Assembly (NCBI GenBank): GCA_026413225.1
Contig: CM048552.1
Coordinates: 207,403,553-207,467,552, forward strand
Reading direction: 5' to 3'
Length of the DNA: 64,000 nt
Origin: Otis tarda
Lineage: Eukaryota; Chordata; Aves; Otidiformes; Otididae
In this document: one piece after another, positions 45,669 to 57,174 of the stretch
Layout: each line of letters begins with the position of its first letter
How positions within the stretch are numbered: the stretch's first letter is position 1
Program-made: the position numbers and the translations under genes
Notes under the pieces: generated by a model
The model's database searches: none
Seen by the model: only the letters and a program-made list of their open reading frames with translations
Told to the model about the DNA's origin: nothing

Positions 45669-48600
45669 CAGAGAGTGCAATTGCATTTGATGGCTGTGTT
45701 TTGTTGTCTCCAGCCACAGTGTCCTGGCCAGTGGTCCTTGTCAAATTTCATGAGCAAAGTAGAGTTGCACTGAACAGCCTAGGAACCTTCCAGAGAGAAC
45801 GTAGATGTTGCAGAAAGGAAAGTAGGTGCCGTTCTCCTGTCTCAGTAAGTACCAGACCAGTGCTAGAAGTCACTGAGATGAAGTGCAGATGGAAAAGACA
45901 GATGCAGGGGTCTGACTATTTATGAATAATGAACAAATCTCATCATCTCACAGGACGAAGAGGTCTCGTGATACTGACCAAATCCCACTTACATCCTTTC
46001 AACCTAAAAAACGCTGTGCAATTTCATACTGGACAGTATTGTTCAGCTCATGTTCTCAAATCCCTTGTGCAATATTATATTTGTTTTCCAGCCCTAGTGT
46101 GGATATTTTTCACATTTTTGCCTAACTATCTCAGTATATTAGTCTTACACATGATTTGGGAATTTTCAAGATGAAAAGTTACATAAAAACAGCAGTAATG
46201 GGTACACTATGTGATGATTTGTAAGGCTATTTCTGATTAAGAGAAGTTACTACATCCTGCATCACCTGTGAGCATCATTCACATGTATCTGATAAAAATC
46301 AATTATAGAATGGTATGTTTTATGAGGCTTTCACAAAGCAGTCATTGTAACTTCTTTTTTTTTAATTTCTTTTATCATATTTGTGTTTCTGATTTGATTA
46401 AATGCAATGAATAAGAAACTACTCAATAATTCACAAGAGTAATTTTTCTGCTGGTAAGTCCTACGTGCACAAATACCTCTGTAACTATGTATCAGGCATG
46501 CCGAACACCTGAAATTCCTCAAATTGTGTATTCTTCACAGAGGACAGAATTCAAATGAACCCTTGACTCTGGAGATACAACAGGATATTTTTTTTCTCTT
46601 TTTTTTGTTTTCTTCTTGTGCACTGCTTGTGCTCATGATTTCAGGGTCGGGTAAGCTGATGATTAATATTTTCCCAGTTTCAATTTCATACCTTTAGCAA
46701 ATTATCAATGAAAAAAAACCCCAACATGCTGACTAAGCAATGCTGAAAGCATCCTAAAGCTTTGTGCACCAGCAAGAAGAACTCACAGTTCAGGACATGG
46801 GGTTGTCCTCTCTCTATCCAGTCAATAGGATGCTCCAGTGTAGCAGAGATCTGCTCAGAGATGCTTGAAGTTACATTTTTTGGATGAGAACTGAAACCTA
46901 GCATAGCTGCCTTAATTAAGAATTGCAATGAGGTCACAGTAATAAAGGAAAGAAGTTACACCTGGTATCAAAATCATTTTTGCATTCTGGGTCACGATAA
47001 TAGGCGTCCTAGAAATGTTTCATTCAGGTACCAGACACTTCATTTTCCATTCTAACCAGGCATGCTGCTGGAATAGCTGCCAGCATTAGTGTTGCTGGTG
47101 GCTGCACTGGGAGCTCACTGGCAAAGTTTTTGTCCATCAACTCTCCTTCACTTTGTAGTTTCTTTCATCCTTACACATTAAAGTAATTCACATACATAAA
47201 CGTCAGCTGTGATGTTCATGAGGAAAGGAGGTATCAACAGAATACAGTTTGTGAAGTAATATAAACAAATGTCCTTGCTGTTGTTAACAGAAAACAACTC
47301 TCTTTGCAAAATAATTGCAAAATATGTTGTTTACTTCTAGAACTCAGGACAGGACAAAATGAATTTTTGTCCTGTATCATTCTTCTTTTGTATTGTGTTG
47401 TTACTTATCTCCACAGAACAAGCAACATGGAAATAATTTAAGCTGAATTACTTGAGTGATATATCACTAGCAGGCTATTTATGTATGACAGAATTGGCTT
47501 TCATCTAGGGAAACAATTATATAGACATGTAGAGGTTTCCTTAAATGCTATTCAAAATGGCAACAACATAAACCATTACAGTGGTAGAACTGACCTAATT
47601 TAGACACCTTAGAGTTCTGCATCCAGTTTTAGCCACTCATCCAGGTTGCCCTACAGTCCCAGGAGAAACTATGACTTTTTGTTGCAAGGCATTTGCAGTC
47701 TCCCAAGGATGAAGAACTTGGGTCAGTACAGGCAAGGTGTATATTGATCTGAGGTCGACTCAAGCAACAAGAGTAGAGAAACAAAATACACATGTGCCCA
47801 TGCTTGCATGCATCACAGGCACACATGCATGTGACCCCTTAAGAAGAGTCAATTTATAATTAAACCTACAGATAGAGCACAAAATCTTCTCAGGAAGAGT
47901 AACGATATCATTGAGTCTTTAACAAGGTTTCAGCAGAGGACTGTAAAAGGACAATAACTTCTTACTATTTATTTTGAATAAAAAGTTTTCTCTTTGGCAG
48001 AAAGTTATATGGACTAAGATAAGTACAGAAGTTTATCCTGTTTACCACTGCCAGCTGCTTTGTGAATAAGACAGAAGAGATTATCCCTTAAAGACAGGAG
48101 AAAATTGTCCTTAACAAACAGGCTTGGTCTAGACAGTGTTGGAGCAATAACTTAACTAGGTCAGTTTCTTAAAAATGCAACACTCTATTTCAGCCATTGA
48201 AACACCTAAGCATAACTTTGCTGCCAAGTTTAGCTCAATAAAATTTAGACTAGTGTTCTGAAATATGAATTTGCATGCAATGACTTACAAATTAAAGATT
48301 TTGAAATTATTCCTTATTATATTTATGTGAGGACAGGTTGCAAACAGGTCATACAGGTCTCCATCAAGTTACTGTCCAGTATCTGTTTTCAGTTGTATTA
48401 TTTCAAATCTGGATTCAGGTATTGACATTGGTATGTGACAGAGAACAAAAATTCCCTTAAATTTTTGTATTAATCTCCATCAATTCCCTTGTATTTCAGT
48501 TTCCACTGGTGAATAATACTGTGAAGCTATGTCTTCTAAGCTTTCTTAGAAAATAATAAATTCCATAATTTTATTTTCCTATTTCATGTCAAGATATTAA

Positions 48601-48968
48601 CAAGAGAGTAAGTGACTTATTTTCAGAATACCTATGCTTTCAGTAACTGTCCCAATACTAGTCCCTAGGCACTCACTATCTGAATTAATTCTAGCAATTT
48701 CAGGTAATTAATGAGAACAGCACACTTGTTAAAACATGAGAGTTTTCAGCTGCTGTGACTGTCCATTCCTCCTCCTGTTTTTCACTACTTCTGCATTTTG
48801 CAGGACCTCACAAAACACAATTGATTTAATAGCATCTGGCTAAAGAAACCACTGGTGGCAGAGCTGTGCACCGTTTCATAGAAAATCATACACAGAGCAA
48901 GAAACGCTGAAACAAAATTTCTGCTACCTCAACCCAAACAAAAAACAAAGTAATCTATTCTAGACAGC

Positions 48969-49092
48969 AAAAAAAAAAAAAAAAAAAAAAAGTGCAAGGG
49001 GGGAGGGGGACATTTTTCTTAACACTTAAGTGGATATTTTATCCAGTGGATATTTTTTATCCATTTAACACTTAAGTGGATATTTTATCCAG
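48969..49092. repeat. A(23) tract followed by a 46-base-period tandem duplication
   Basis: A run of 23 A (48969-48991) and a G-rich patch (GGGGGGAGGGGGA) precede two exact copies of AACACTTAAGTGGATATTTT plus ATCCAG, at 49021-49046 and 49067-49092. The 20-base spacer itself contains a degenerate TGGATATTTTTTATCCA copy, so the segment looks like a short tandem duplication with internal slippage. Intronic, with no known role. Confidence 0.85.
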
Positions 49093-52000
49093 TTAATATC
49101 CCCTATGAATACAAAACAAAGCCCTAAAGACAAAACTTAAGTGACTCTAAAAAGATTAAGTAAGGGAAGAAAATGAGAAACAATAGTAATTGATATTCTG
49201 TCAGCAAGTGGACAACTGTAGATGAAATATTTGAACTATCAGAGACTTCAAAAGGTCTCTCATTTATGCCACTTTCTTTTCTTGTACATATTATACCATG
49301 GTAGGTCTAGCAGGCTGAGAAAATGCCTAGCTATCAAAATCAAAGCAGCTTTAATAAAGAGACTGGAGAAACAATTAGTATGACTGGTTCTGAGGAAATC
49401 TCTCTCATACATTATACTGAACATAATTAACCTACAGTGAAAGAAAAAAAATGTGCTATGCAAAAGGTTTTCGTACCAATGTATAAAAGCAAGTGTTGCT
49501 CCTTTCACAGAGGTGATAAATGATTGCACAACTCAGTCAGTGTTGACTTTGTAGTAAGTAGGTGCAGCATGATAAAGTGGATAATAAATTTCTGAGACAA
49601 CAATCCCAATTATTGCTGGGCAAACTACTAGGATTTTAACTATAGGGTTCATTCCTTACTGATAAATTGCGGTTTGCTTCCTATTCAGTCTTTTTTATAT
49701 TAAGGAATTTGCCGTGACTAATGGTCAAGTCTTTCAGGTTTTTGCACAAAATTTACATCAAACAGATACTGGGTCTCCTTTAGAGCCCTAGGATCTCCAT
49801 GAGAGCCACGTATACAACTTGATTACTCTTGGGCACAGTGCAAAGGCAGTAAATGAGTGTGTCAGCCAAGACTGACCCAAAATCAAACTGGAATTAACGG
49901 GGGCTGGTGACAGCTGCTCCATTGAACATTAACTGTCAGGTGCCCTTGCCCAGGGCCGGACACATCCCCGAATTTCATCTTTTTCCCTTCCTCAGACTCC
50001 TCAGCCTCATATCTCTCCTTAATAATTGTCTCCTGAACTGTGACAAGGGAGGGAGTGGCATGTTCCCTTCACAACCTCTTACAATCTGACCTTCAGTCAG
50101 CTGAAAAAGGCTACGTGCATTCAGTGCTCATGCACACAGTTAAAGCCATAGGGTTTGAACATCTGTATTAAGCCAGTGCCTGGAGTCAGGAGTGATGCTA
50201 AAATACGCCTGAAGTCAGAGGGATGCCTCTTTCTTCAGGCAAGTGTTTCTAATTGCATTGGGTAACCCTTCACGTTAACGGCATTTATTTCACCTCTGTG
50301 GCAAGCAGGTCTGTCACAAATCTCTTTGAGCTCTGAACTCAGCAGGAGTTAAGCCACTCCACCAGGCAGGACATCCAGGACTGGAACTAGGCCCTTTCCT
50401 TCTGCCAGATCAAGGTTAAGAGTGCCAGGTCACCCTGCATCCTGGTCCAGCTCAAACTCAGCAGGAGCTGGGAGGAGGTCTCATGGTCATCATATCAGAA
50501 CTAGAGCCAAGATCTTGCCTACCAAAGGATCCAAATCCTGCTCCTGCTGCGGTCACTGAGCTCCTGCTGAGTTCAGGACTCAGCATGACCAAGGAGCCAG
50601 GGCTCTCAAACAGTTCTCAACACCCACCGAGGACCTGTTCCAGTGGGAGAGGCACACATTCCTCAGAGGCAACAATTTTCCTCCAGAAGACGGTAGTTCC
50701 AGCTTCTGTTCTGCTCAAAAGCACATCCACAGAGGTGCAAAGAGTCAAAGTGATCAGTGCTACAGGTTAGATTTTGCTTTTCCTACTTGCTCTGACTGAG
50801 GTACACTAAAAGGAAGGGATTGTCTGAACAGCAGGTTACAAGCCACCAGCTGTTCTGCCTGGCATTTTGGGGGTAGGTGCGTAACAGTTAACTTCCAAGA
50901 TCCAAGTAACAGCCTGGTGATCACTGCAGCAAAGGGGTAAGCCCTTATATATTCGTGTAGATCATCTCCCAGTCTACCCTCTCTTAAAATACCCAGTGGT
51001 TTACGTTGTGTTTGTTTGCTGGATTCTGTCACGCTGCTTTTGAAGGGGAAAGCTGATGGCATATGTTGTGTTACATGATCCACTGCAATTCCATGTAATG
51101 TAATCGTGGATGTGAACCCACAAGAAGGTTTTGTTTACTCTTAGCATACAACTTTTTTTTTAGATGATTGGAAGAGCTATTCAACCGATAGTACGTGGCA
51201 GGCCTCCACATGAAGGCTGGTATAAAGTCATCTGTGTTTAGTAAACTATGTGTCTTGCAAACTGTTACACTGCAGGCTAACATGTGTGAGTATATCTGTT
51301 TCAGGCTTAAAAAGTAAACAAACAACAAATTTGTGATACTCTGCCAGGGTCTCCAATGTGGTTCTCTCTCTAAAAATCCTAAATAGTTGTAGCAAATGAT
51401 TTTGGAAACCAAAGGGAATTGTTTAAAGTTCTGTGGCATTTTATATATAAATCGTGCTTGTTCATATGTGGAGACTATGTTTTTCCTGTTAACATCATTT
51501 CAGAGTCATTGTCTGTTTCAGCTGAGAAATATTTCTACTGGTCTTTCTTAATCCCAAGGACTATAGGTTAATGCATGTATAACACCAGCACATCAGCCTA
51601 GGAAGATGGAAAAGGAAAGGAGTGGTTTCATACTATGTGTTTATAAGTGCCGCAGCTGTTTTTCCATAGGTAGTAAAAGGAGAAAAATATGCAACTTTGA
51701 CAAAAAGCAGGGTGTGATGAGATCTGAAGAGAAAATACCTTAAGAAGACTCATTTTGCAGGAGAGTGGAGCAAAATGTTTATTGCTGTCTCCAAACTCAG
51801 GTCACCATGAGGACCTGCTTGTATAGCTTGTCCATTATTTCTTTACTACTAGGAATATAGTTTTATTCTCTGAGCTGACCTGCAATTTAAAAAAAAAAAT
51901 ATTTATTTAAGCTAGCGGTGGCTAACTTAGCAAGCACCTTGATGAAGAAGAGGTCACCCATTAGAAGCATCTCTCCACCCACAACCAGTAGAGCCCCTTT

Positions 52001-52622
52001 CGGAGTATTGCTTCAGTACTTCCAAGTACTGGGATATAAATAGATTTTTTTTCCCAGCCATAATAGATTATGCTTCTCCACCTCCCAGCCTACACACCCT
52101 GCCCCATACCAGGATTCCATGGCCATCATCCTACACCAAGCTCCTTGCTATTGCATGCTTCCAGGCCAGCTTACATCCTTGTCCTGTGCAACCCAGACAG
52201 TCCAGCTCTCTCATCTATTCCCTTCAATCATCGCTGGCCCATGCATCCCCCAGTCCCACAGCCTCCCTTCCAGACACCAATCCAACAGAAGGGAAACCTT
52301 CAAACTGCTCCCTCCCCCAAGATGGACACTGCCCATGTCCCGAGGGCAGCAACAGAGGTGTTATCAGTGCTCAGAGTAGGTCACAGCTGGATGCACAAAT
52401 GGTCTGTGAAACGAGCTGGCACACTCCACTTGCTTTCCAGGAACATATAGGTATAAATGACAGATATATTGCAACAAATAGATATAGACATAGATACAGA
52501 TTAAATTAGTCAGCTTTATGACGACTATAAGCTCTGGGATACCACACACCCATGGTATAGGTGCAGTGATCATATTTTTAACTTTGATGCAAGTTACCAT
52601 CTTGTCTCATTTCTGTTTACAG

Positions 52623-53445
52623 CTCTAATGGGAAATCAGTTTCCTGGGCTCAGAATGAGAAAAGCAGCAGAGGAGCACACCTTTGGCAGCGGTTGTCCAT
52701 CCACATCAACAAAAAAGAGAACCCCAATCAAACTGCAGTGATCAAGCCTTTTTCTAAAAGCACAGATAGTAGCCGACATAGTAGCAGTGCTACATTTCCT
52801 GAGGCCAGTGCCAAAACACTCTACGACGTTTCAGAAGCCGAAGAGCAGTACCCAGCTCAGTACCGACCGCAGACTCCCTCGCCTATCAGCACCTTGAGCC
52901 ACAGAACTGCCTCTGTTAGCCGAACAGAAGATGATGCCCCTACCTTCCAGTCCGAGCCTCCTCAGCGAAGTAGCTCCTCTCAAGGCTCCCTCATGGAGCA
53001 GATCAGTAGCGTGGTTACTCGCTTCACAGCTAATATCAGCGAGCTGAACAATATGATGCTTTCAACAGCAACTCCAGGGACAATGGTGGCGACTCCTCTC
53101 TGCTCTTCATACCTGATCCCACGGGAAATCCAGCTTCCTACGACAATGACCACGTTTGCAGAGATCCAACCACTTCCTTCTATTGAAGTCAATGGCGCTT
53201 CACAGTCAGCTAGGAAACCTTCAAATGGCAGTGTCAAAGAAGGCACTTCAGAGACCCCATCAACAAAGCAAGACCTTGAGGAGTTGGTAGCTTTAACTCC
53301 TCCTTCTCCTTTTAGAGACTCCACTGATTCTGGAAGTGCATCTCCCAGCTCTCCGGTTTCCGAATCAGCTCTCTGTATCCCATCCTCCCCAAAATATGAT
53401 ACACTCCTCATCAGAGATTATACTCAAAGTTCTTCTTCGCTGTGA
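52623..53445 (+). CDS. GRM5: GRM5 last coding exon: C-terminal tail with Homer and PDZ motifs
   Basis: The acceptor TTTACAG|C completes a Ser codon. The frame then reads SNGKSVSWAQNEKSSRGAHL, WQRLSIHINKKENPNQTAVI and onward to IRDYTQSSSSL and TGA at 53443-53445. Key parts are SLMEQISSVVTRFTANISEL (conserved in the family), the Homer EVH1-binding PPSPF at 53299-53313, and the class I PDZ-binding end SSSSL that recruits scaffolds. These anchor the receptor in the postsynaptic density and link it to Shank and IP3 receptors. The tail is shorter than the mammalian one: after KPFSKSTDSSRHSSSATF it goes almost directly to KTLYDVSEAEE, without the long Gly/Ala-rich tract that I recall in human mGluR5. 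It is serine-rich throughout and probably disordered. Confidence 0.98.
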
Positions 53446-55265
53446 ATGTAGTTCAAGACAACATTGGATCTCAACGACTACAAGCAAGTAGTGAGGGGAC
53501 AGCCAGGCCTTCAAGATCTCCAGTGTTTACGCAGATAGCGTGAGAGGCATCAGGTCATCTTGTGAGAAACAGAGAAGAAGAGGAATTACTTGATAAGTGG
53601 AAACATCAGATTAATTATGCTGTTTTAAAGACAAAATGACTCTTGGCAGATTATCGTGGCCTTAAAAAAACATGGGCTTTTCAGAAACACTGAATCTATT
53701 TTTGAGGGCTTATAAGGAGTCTGTTAAATCAGTTACATACCAAGTGCTTTGCTTTAGTATTACAACAAACTGTGTGTACAATATACGGGGCAGGGGGGAA
53801 ACTAGATTGTAAACAACTGTACAATGGTTTGTTTGTTTACTCTGATTCCTTACCCAGAAGTGAACCTTGATCTTTTATCAAGAATAGAAGACCAAACATT
53901 GAATGTACATTTTCTAACAGACTCAAATCTGGGACCAACCTGTCAAGCTTTCTTTCTTTTTTTTTTTTCTATGAAGATCTCAAAAAGCAGTAATCTATGT
54001 TCAATAACTACCAAACTTTTTGCTGAAGCATATTGTGTCCGTGATACGTTACACGTGGATAACACTAAGCTGAGGCTTTGCAGTGAGTGACTGCAATATG
54101 GAGGGCTCTACAAGTGACTTCTCAACGTACACATTTGTTTATGAAATTCTCTTCTATCAGTATCACAAAGTCGATTTGTTAACATTGGATTCACCTTCAC
54201 AGCAACAAAACCCAAGAAAGATTTCCTGACTATTTCACCATGTTGCCAACTAATAATGAAGTAGCAAAAAATATTTTCTGGAGTACTGTTTTGTAATTCC
54301 CTTATCAGGGCAAGTTGTTGAGGTGAATATTCTCTTTCTAGCAGCACTAGAAAGCTATACTACAGCTGTGCTCCCTCGTGAAATTAACACATTTTTATGG
54401 ACATTCTTATGCTAACATTAGCAGTTAAAATACTTATTCGGGCTCCCATAGTCTTTGCTTGTAAGGAACGGGTAAACACTCTAAGGATTTTCTCCATACT
54501 TCAAATGACAGAATTCTAGGAGACCAATCTGGATTTTGATGAATACTAACTGTCAGTGGAAAAGTTGTCATAATCATAATTCATACATAGGGAAAAAACC
54601 CTGTATCAAAATCTGCTTAGAGGTGATTTAGCTACTCTTTAATAAGCAACAATTTTAACTTTATTTAGCTGCTGATGTCTTGCAGCTATAAACTGTGACA
54701 AAAAAAAAATACTTTCAAAGCAATACAGAGTAAAGGTTAAAACAGAGAAGACTAAATGAGATATGAACCAAGAGAGTCTTTCTCTGTTTCTCAGCAGCTC
54801 ACAGAAGAAGAAAGGGAATTCCTCATATTTTTTTCCTATATCAAGGTAGTACAGTTTAGTGCACTTCATACTGTCACAGCACTTTTTTAATACAGGCAGG
54901 GAAGAGTTTTAAAGTTTGAATAGAAGCTAAATAATTTTTGATAGGTGTAGTTACATAGATATTGCAAGTCAGGCCCTAAACGCACACTGTATTGGCTCTC
55001 TCCTTCATGACATAGCTGTCCTCAGGTGCCAAACTTTTATGGGTTTGTTTTATTTTATTTAAGGATAGCATGAAGTGGTGAGTGATGTACTTCAATTCAA
55101 AGTTGAGTTGATGTAGCCTTATATAGAAGACAGCCTCATGGAAGGGAGCCTTGAAATAAGGCTGCTATGTTTCATTTTCAAAACCTTTAGATCTTATTTC
55201 TTCAAAGATAACAAATATTTTGTAATCAAAATTCATACTCCCTTTTTGTCCCCCATGTCCAAAAT

Positions 55266-55287
55266 AATAAATATTTGATCAAATAAA
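55266..55287 (+). terminator. Paired candidate poly(A) signals (AATAAA x2)
   Basis: Two AATAAA hexamers occur 16 bases apart, 1.8 kb after the stop codon. No strong GT-rich downstream element is obvious within 40 bases, so use is uncertain. They could give a shorter GRM5 transcript. Confidence 0.3.
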
Positions 55288-56391
55288 CAAACAGAAAAAG
55301 ACAAAAGCACATTCACATACTTTAGCAAAGAGCATCTTCTGTTCCTTTAGAAAGCCAGTTTCACCATTATGTGCTGCACCTCAACTTGCTGCTCAACAAC
55401 ATTAAAAAAAAAAAAAGTGATAGATGACTGAATCCAGGCTAGCACCTCACAGAGATACTCTAGTGACTCTGTACATCCTGCACAAGGTGGTGTTATCCAA
55501 TAGCAGTCTGTGGGCATGCTTATTTTGCCAAGTACAGTTGCTTACTAGCTATGCCTATAGCATGAACCGGCAGGTCACAAAACAGCTCTACTCCAGAAGG
55601 CACGTAGATACACCAAGTCATAACCGTAGGTCCTTTTGCTTGTATGTAGTTCTTGCTTCCTCAGTGACTGATTAGTGCAGACTCAGTTCTGTGCAGCTGT
55701 ACGATTTCCAGATCAGAGCTTGGTTTTGCCCTTCTGGTTCACCGTACCAGCATGTCTCATCACTCCCCAGGTGCCCATGTCTTTAGGAGAAAGCATCTTC
55801 TTTCACAGGTTACAGCCCACACTTAAGGGAAGGGCATGTCCAATCAGTCTGTGAAACAAACATTCTCATTTAGGGAGTCTAGACCACTTAAAAGTTGTTC
55901 ATGGAAGACTTATATGATAATGTCAGTGTAATATTGTTTTCATACATACAGAGTGTACTGAGATAATGTGACTTTCAAAGGGATTCTATTACTATATTTT
56001 CTCTTTTACTTTAAGCTATTGACCAATGTCCTTACTAGAACATTCTCCATCTTGATCTTTACCTAGCCCAGTAGATTCCCATTTCCATAGTCTTTTCTTA
56101 TGTTGGTGAACACTTAATATTAGCGTATTCCTGCTAAAATACGTGGGCTTCACTGCACTATGATATAATCAACAGTGGAAATAAGAATTATACAGACAGA
56201 CATAAAAATCTTTCCTTAAAAATAAAATTAGTAGAAAGGAGTGAGAAATAGAAACTGTCAAACTGTGACTCAGCATAAGTATACCTCTTCTGCTCTGAAT
56301 TGCAGCTCTGCACAATCCTGGCCACAGCTATTGCTCAGAGCTTCTTGACGACTTTCATTTATATTGCCAAGATGATATATATATGTGTATG

Positions 56392-56411
56392 CACGCACAC
56401 ACACACACACA
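56392..56411. repeat. CA dinucleotide microsatellite
   Basis: A CACGCACACACACACACACA run of 20 bases with one G interruption follows an alternating AT/GT stretch (ATATATATATGTGTATG). It lies in the probable 3' UTR and is likely polymorphic. Confidence 0.9.
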
Positions 56412-57168
56412 TACAAAAAACCCTCAGTCTAGCATCTGAATATATGGTACACAACCAAAATTTTAAACACTGTTGCTCACTCTCACTTTGGGAGGAGTCA
56501 CACATCTTTTGCAAGCCACAGCAGAAATTTTAATTGCACAAGGAACCAAGGATGGACTCTGCTGAGCTTGTACGTCCCTGTTGTCAGCCTGTCTTTAATG
56601 AAAGATAAGTCAGCCTTAGTGGCATTTAAAGAAGGCAGAATCCATTTTAATTCTACAGGCTGGAATGGGCCAATGTCACCTTATGTGATGTCTGGATTTC
56701 ATCGCAGGGAGGAAAGGTGGTTTGAGGAAGAATATAACAGTCATGTAATGACTGTAGTAGTAATTCAAAGGAGCCCAGTGGGAGATTTGCAAGACTGAGA
56801 AGTACTTTGCCAGCGGATTTGACACAAGAAAAAAGAAAATTATGAACGACAAACATTATTATTTCATTATGCTGTTTGCATGCTAGTCTCTGTTTAGGAC
56901 ATTAAGATATAAAGGCAGGGGTTTTCAGCCATAAAAGCAAAGTTACAATCATGAACTCTTTCCAGTCTAACTAAAGAATGTGCAAGTACCAACTGAATGG
57001 CTTGAAATTGCCTTCCAATTTAGTGCTGCTGCCAGAAAGGGAATTAAAGGATTTGAAACTATTGTCATTCTTGACCACAGGGACCTCGGAAAACCACTTG
57101 TTTCTTTTGTGCTTGAGGCCAACCCTGAAGAGTCAAGGTGTAACCACATCTGGAATCTGTGCTTTTGA

Positions 57169-57174
57169 AATAAA
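57169..57174 (+). terminator. Candidate distal poly(A) signal AATAAA
   Basis: AATAAA lies 3.7 kb after the stop codon and is followed by GTGAATCACTCTGG and a GTGTT-containing stretch. The distance is compatible with the long 3' UTR expected for GRM5, but nothing in the sequence alone decides between this and the upstream hexamers. Confidence 0.3.

Larger units (their letters stand above)
43623..52622 (+). other. GRM5: GRM5 intron (9.0 kb) between 5b cassette and last exon
   Basis: The donor is GTAAGC and the acceptor is TTCTGTTTACAG. The intron holds a minus-strand CR1 fragment (44718-45010), the candidate alternative terminal exon (45485-45668), an A-tract with a small tandem duplication (48969-49092), and C-rich patches at 50330-50760 and 52070-52330. 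The open frames in those C-rich patches have no recognised features. No RNA gene was seen. Confidence 0.85.
53446..57174 (+). other. GRM5: Probable GRM5 3' untranslated region
   Basis: This AT-rich sequence after the stop codon has no recognised repeat family except short simple repeats. Mammalian GRM5 mRNAs have 3' UTRs of several kilobases, so a long UTR is expected. Candidate poly(A) hexamers are AATAAA at 55266-55271, 55282-55287, 56221-56226 and 57169-57174. I cannot tell which is used, and the right boundary given here is simply the last of these. An open stretch of about 64 codons just before 57174 (VPTEWLEIAFQF...) is unexplained. Confidence 0.5.

Noticed and set aside
50483-50770. 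95-codon frame in a GC-richer intronic patch
   Set aside because: Low-complexity wording and no splice context in phase with GRM5.
52070-52509. Three overlapping Pro/Ser-rich frames just before the last exon
   Set aside because: All three + frames are partly open owing to C-rich sequence. The phase does not supply a GRM5 exon and no acceptor/donor pair with the right phase was seen.
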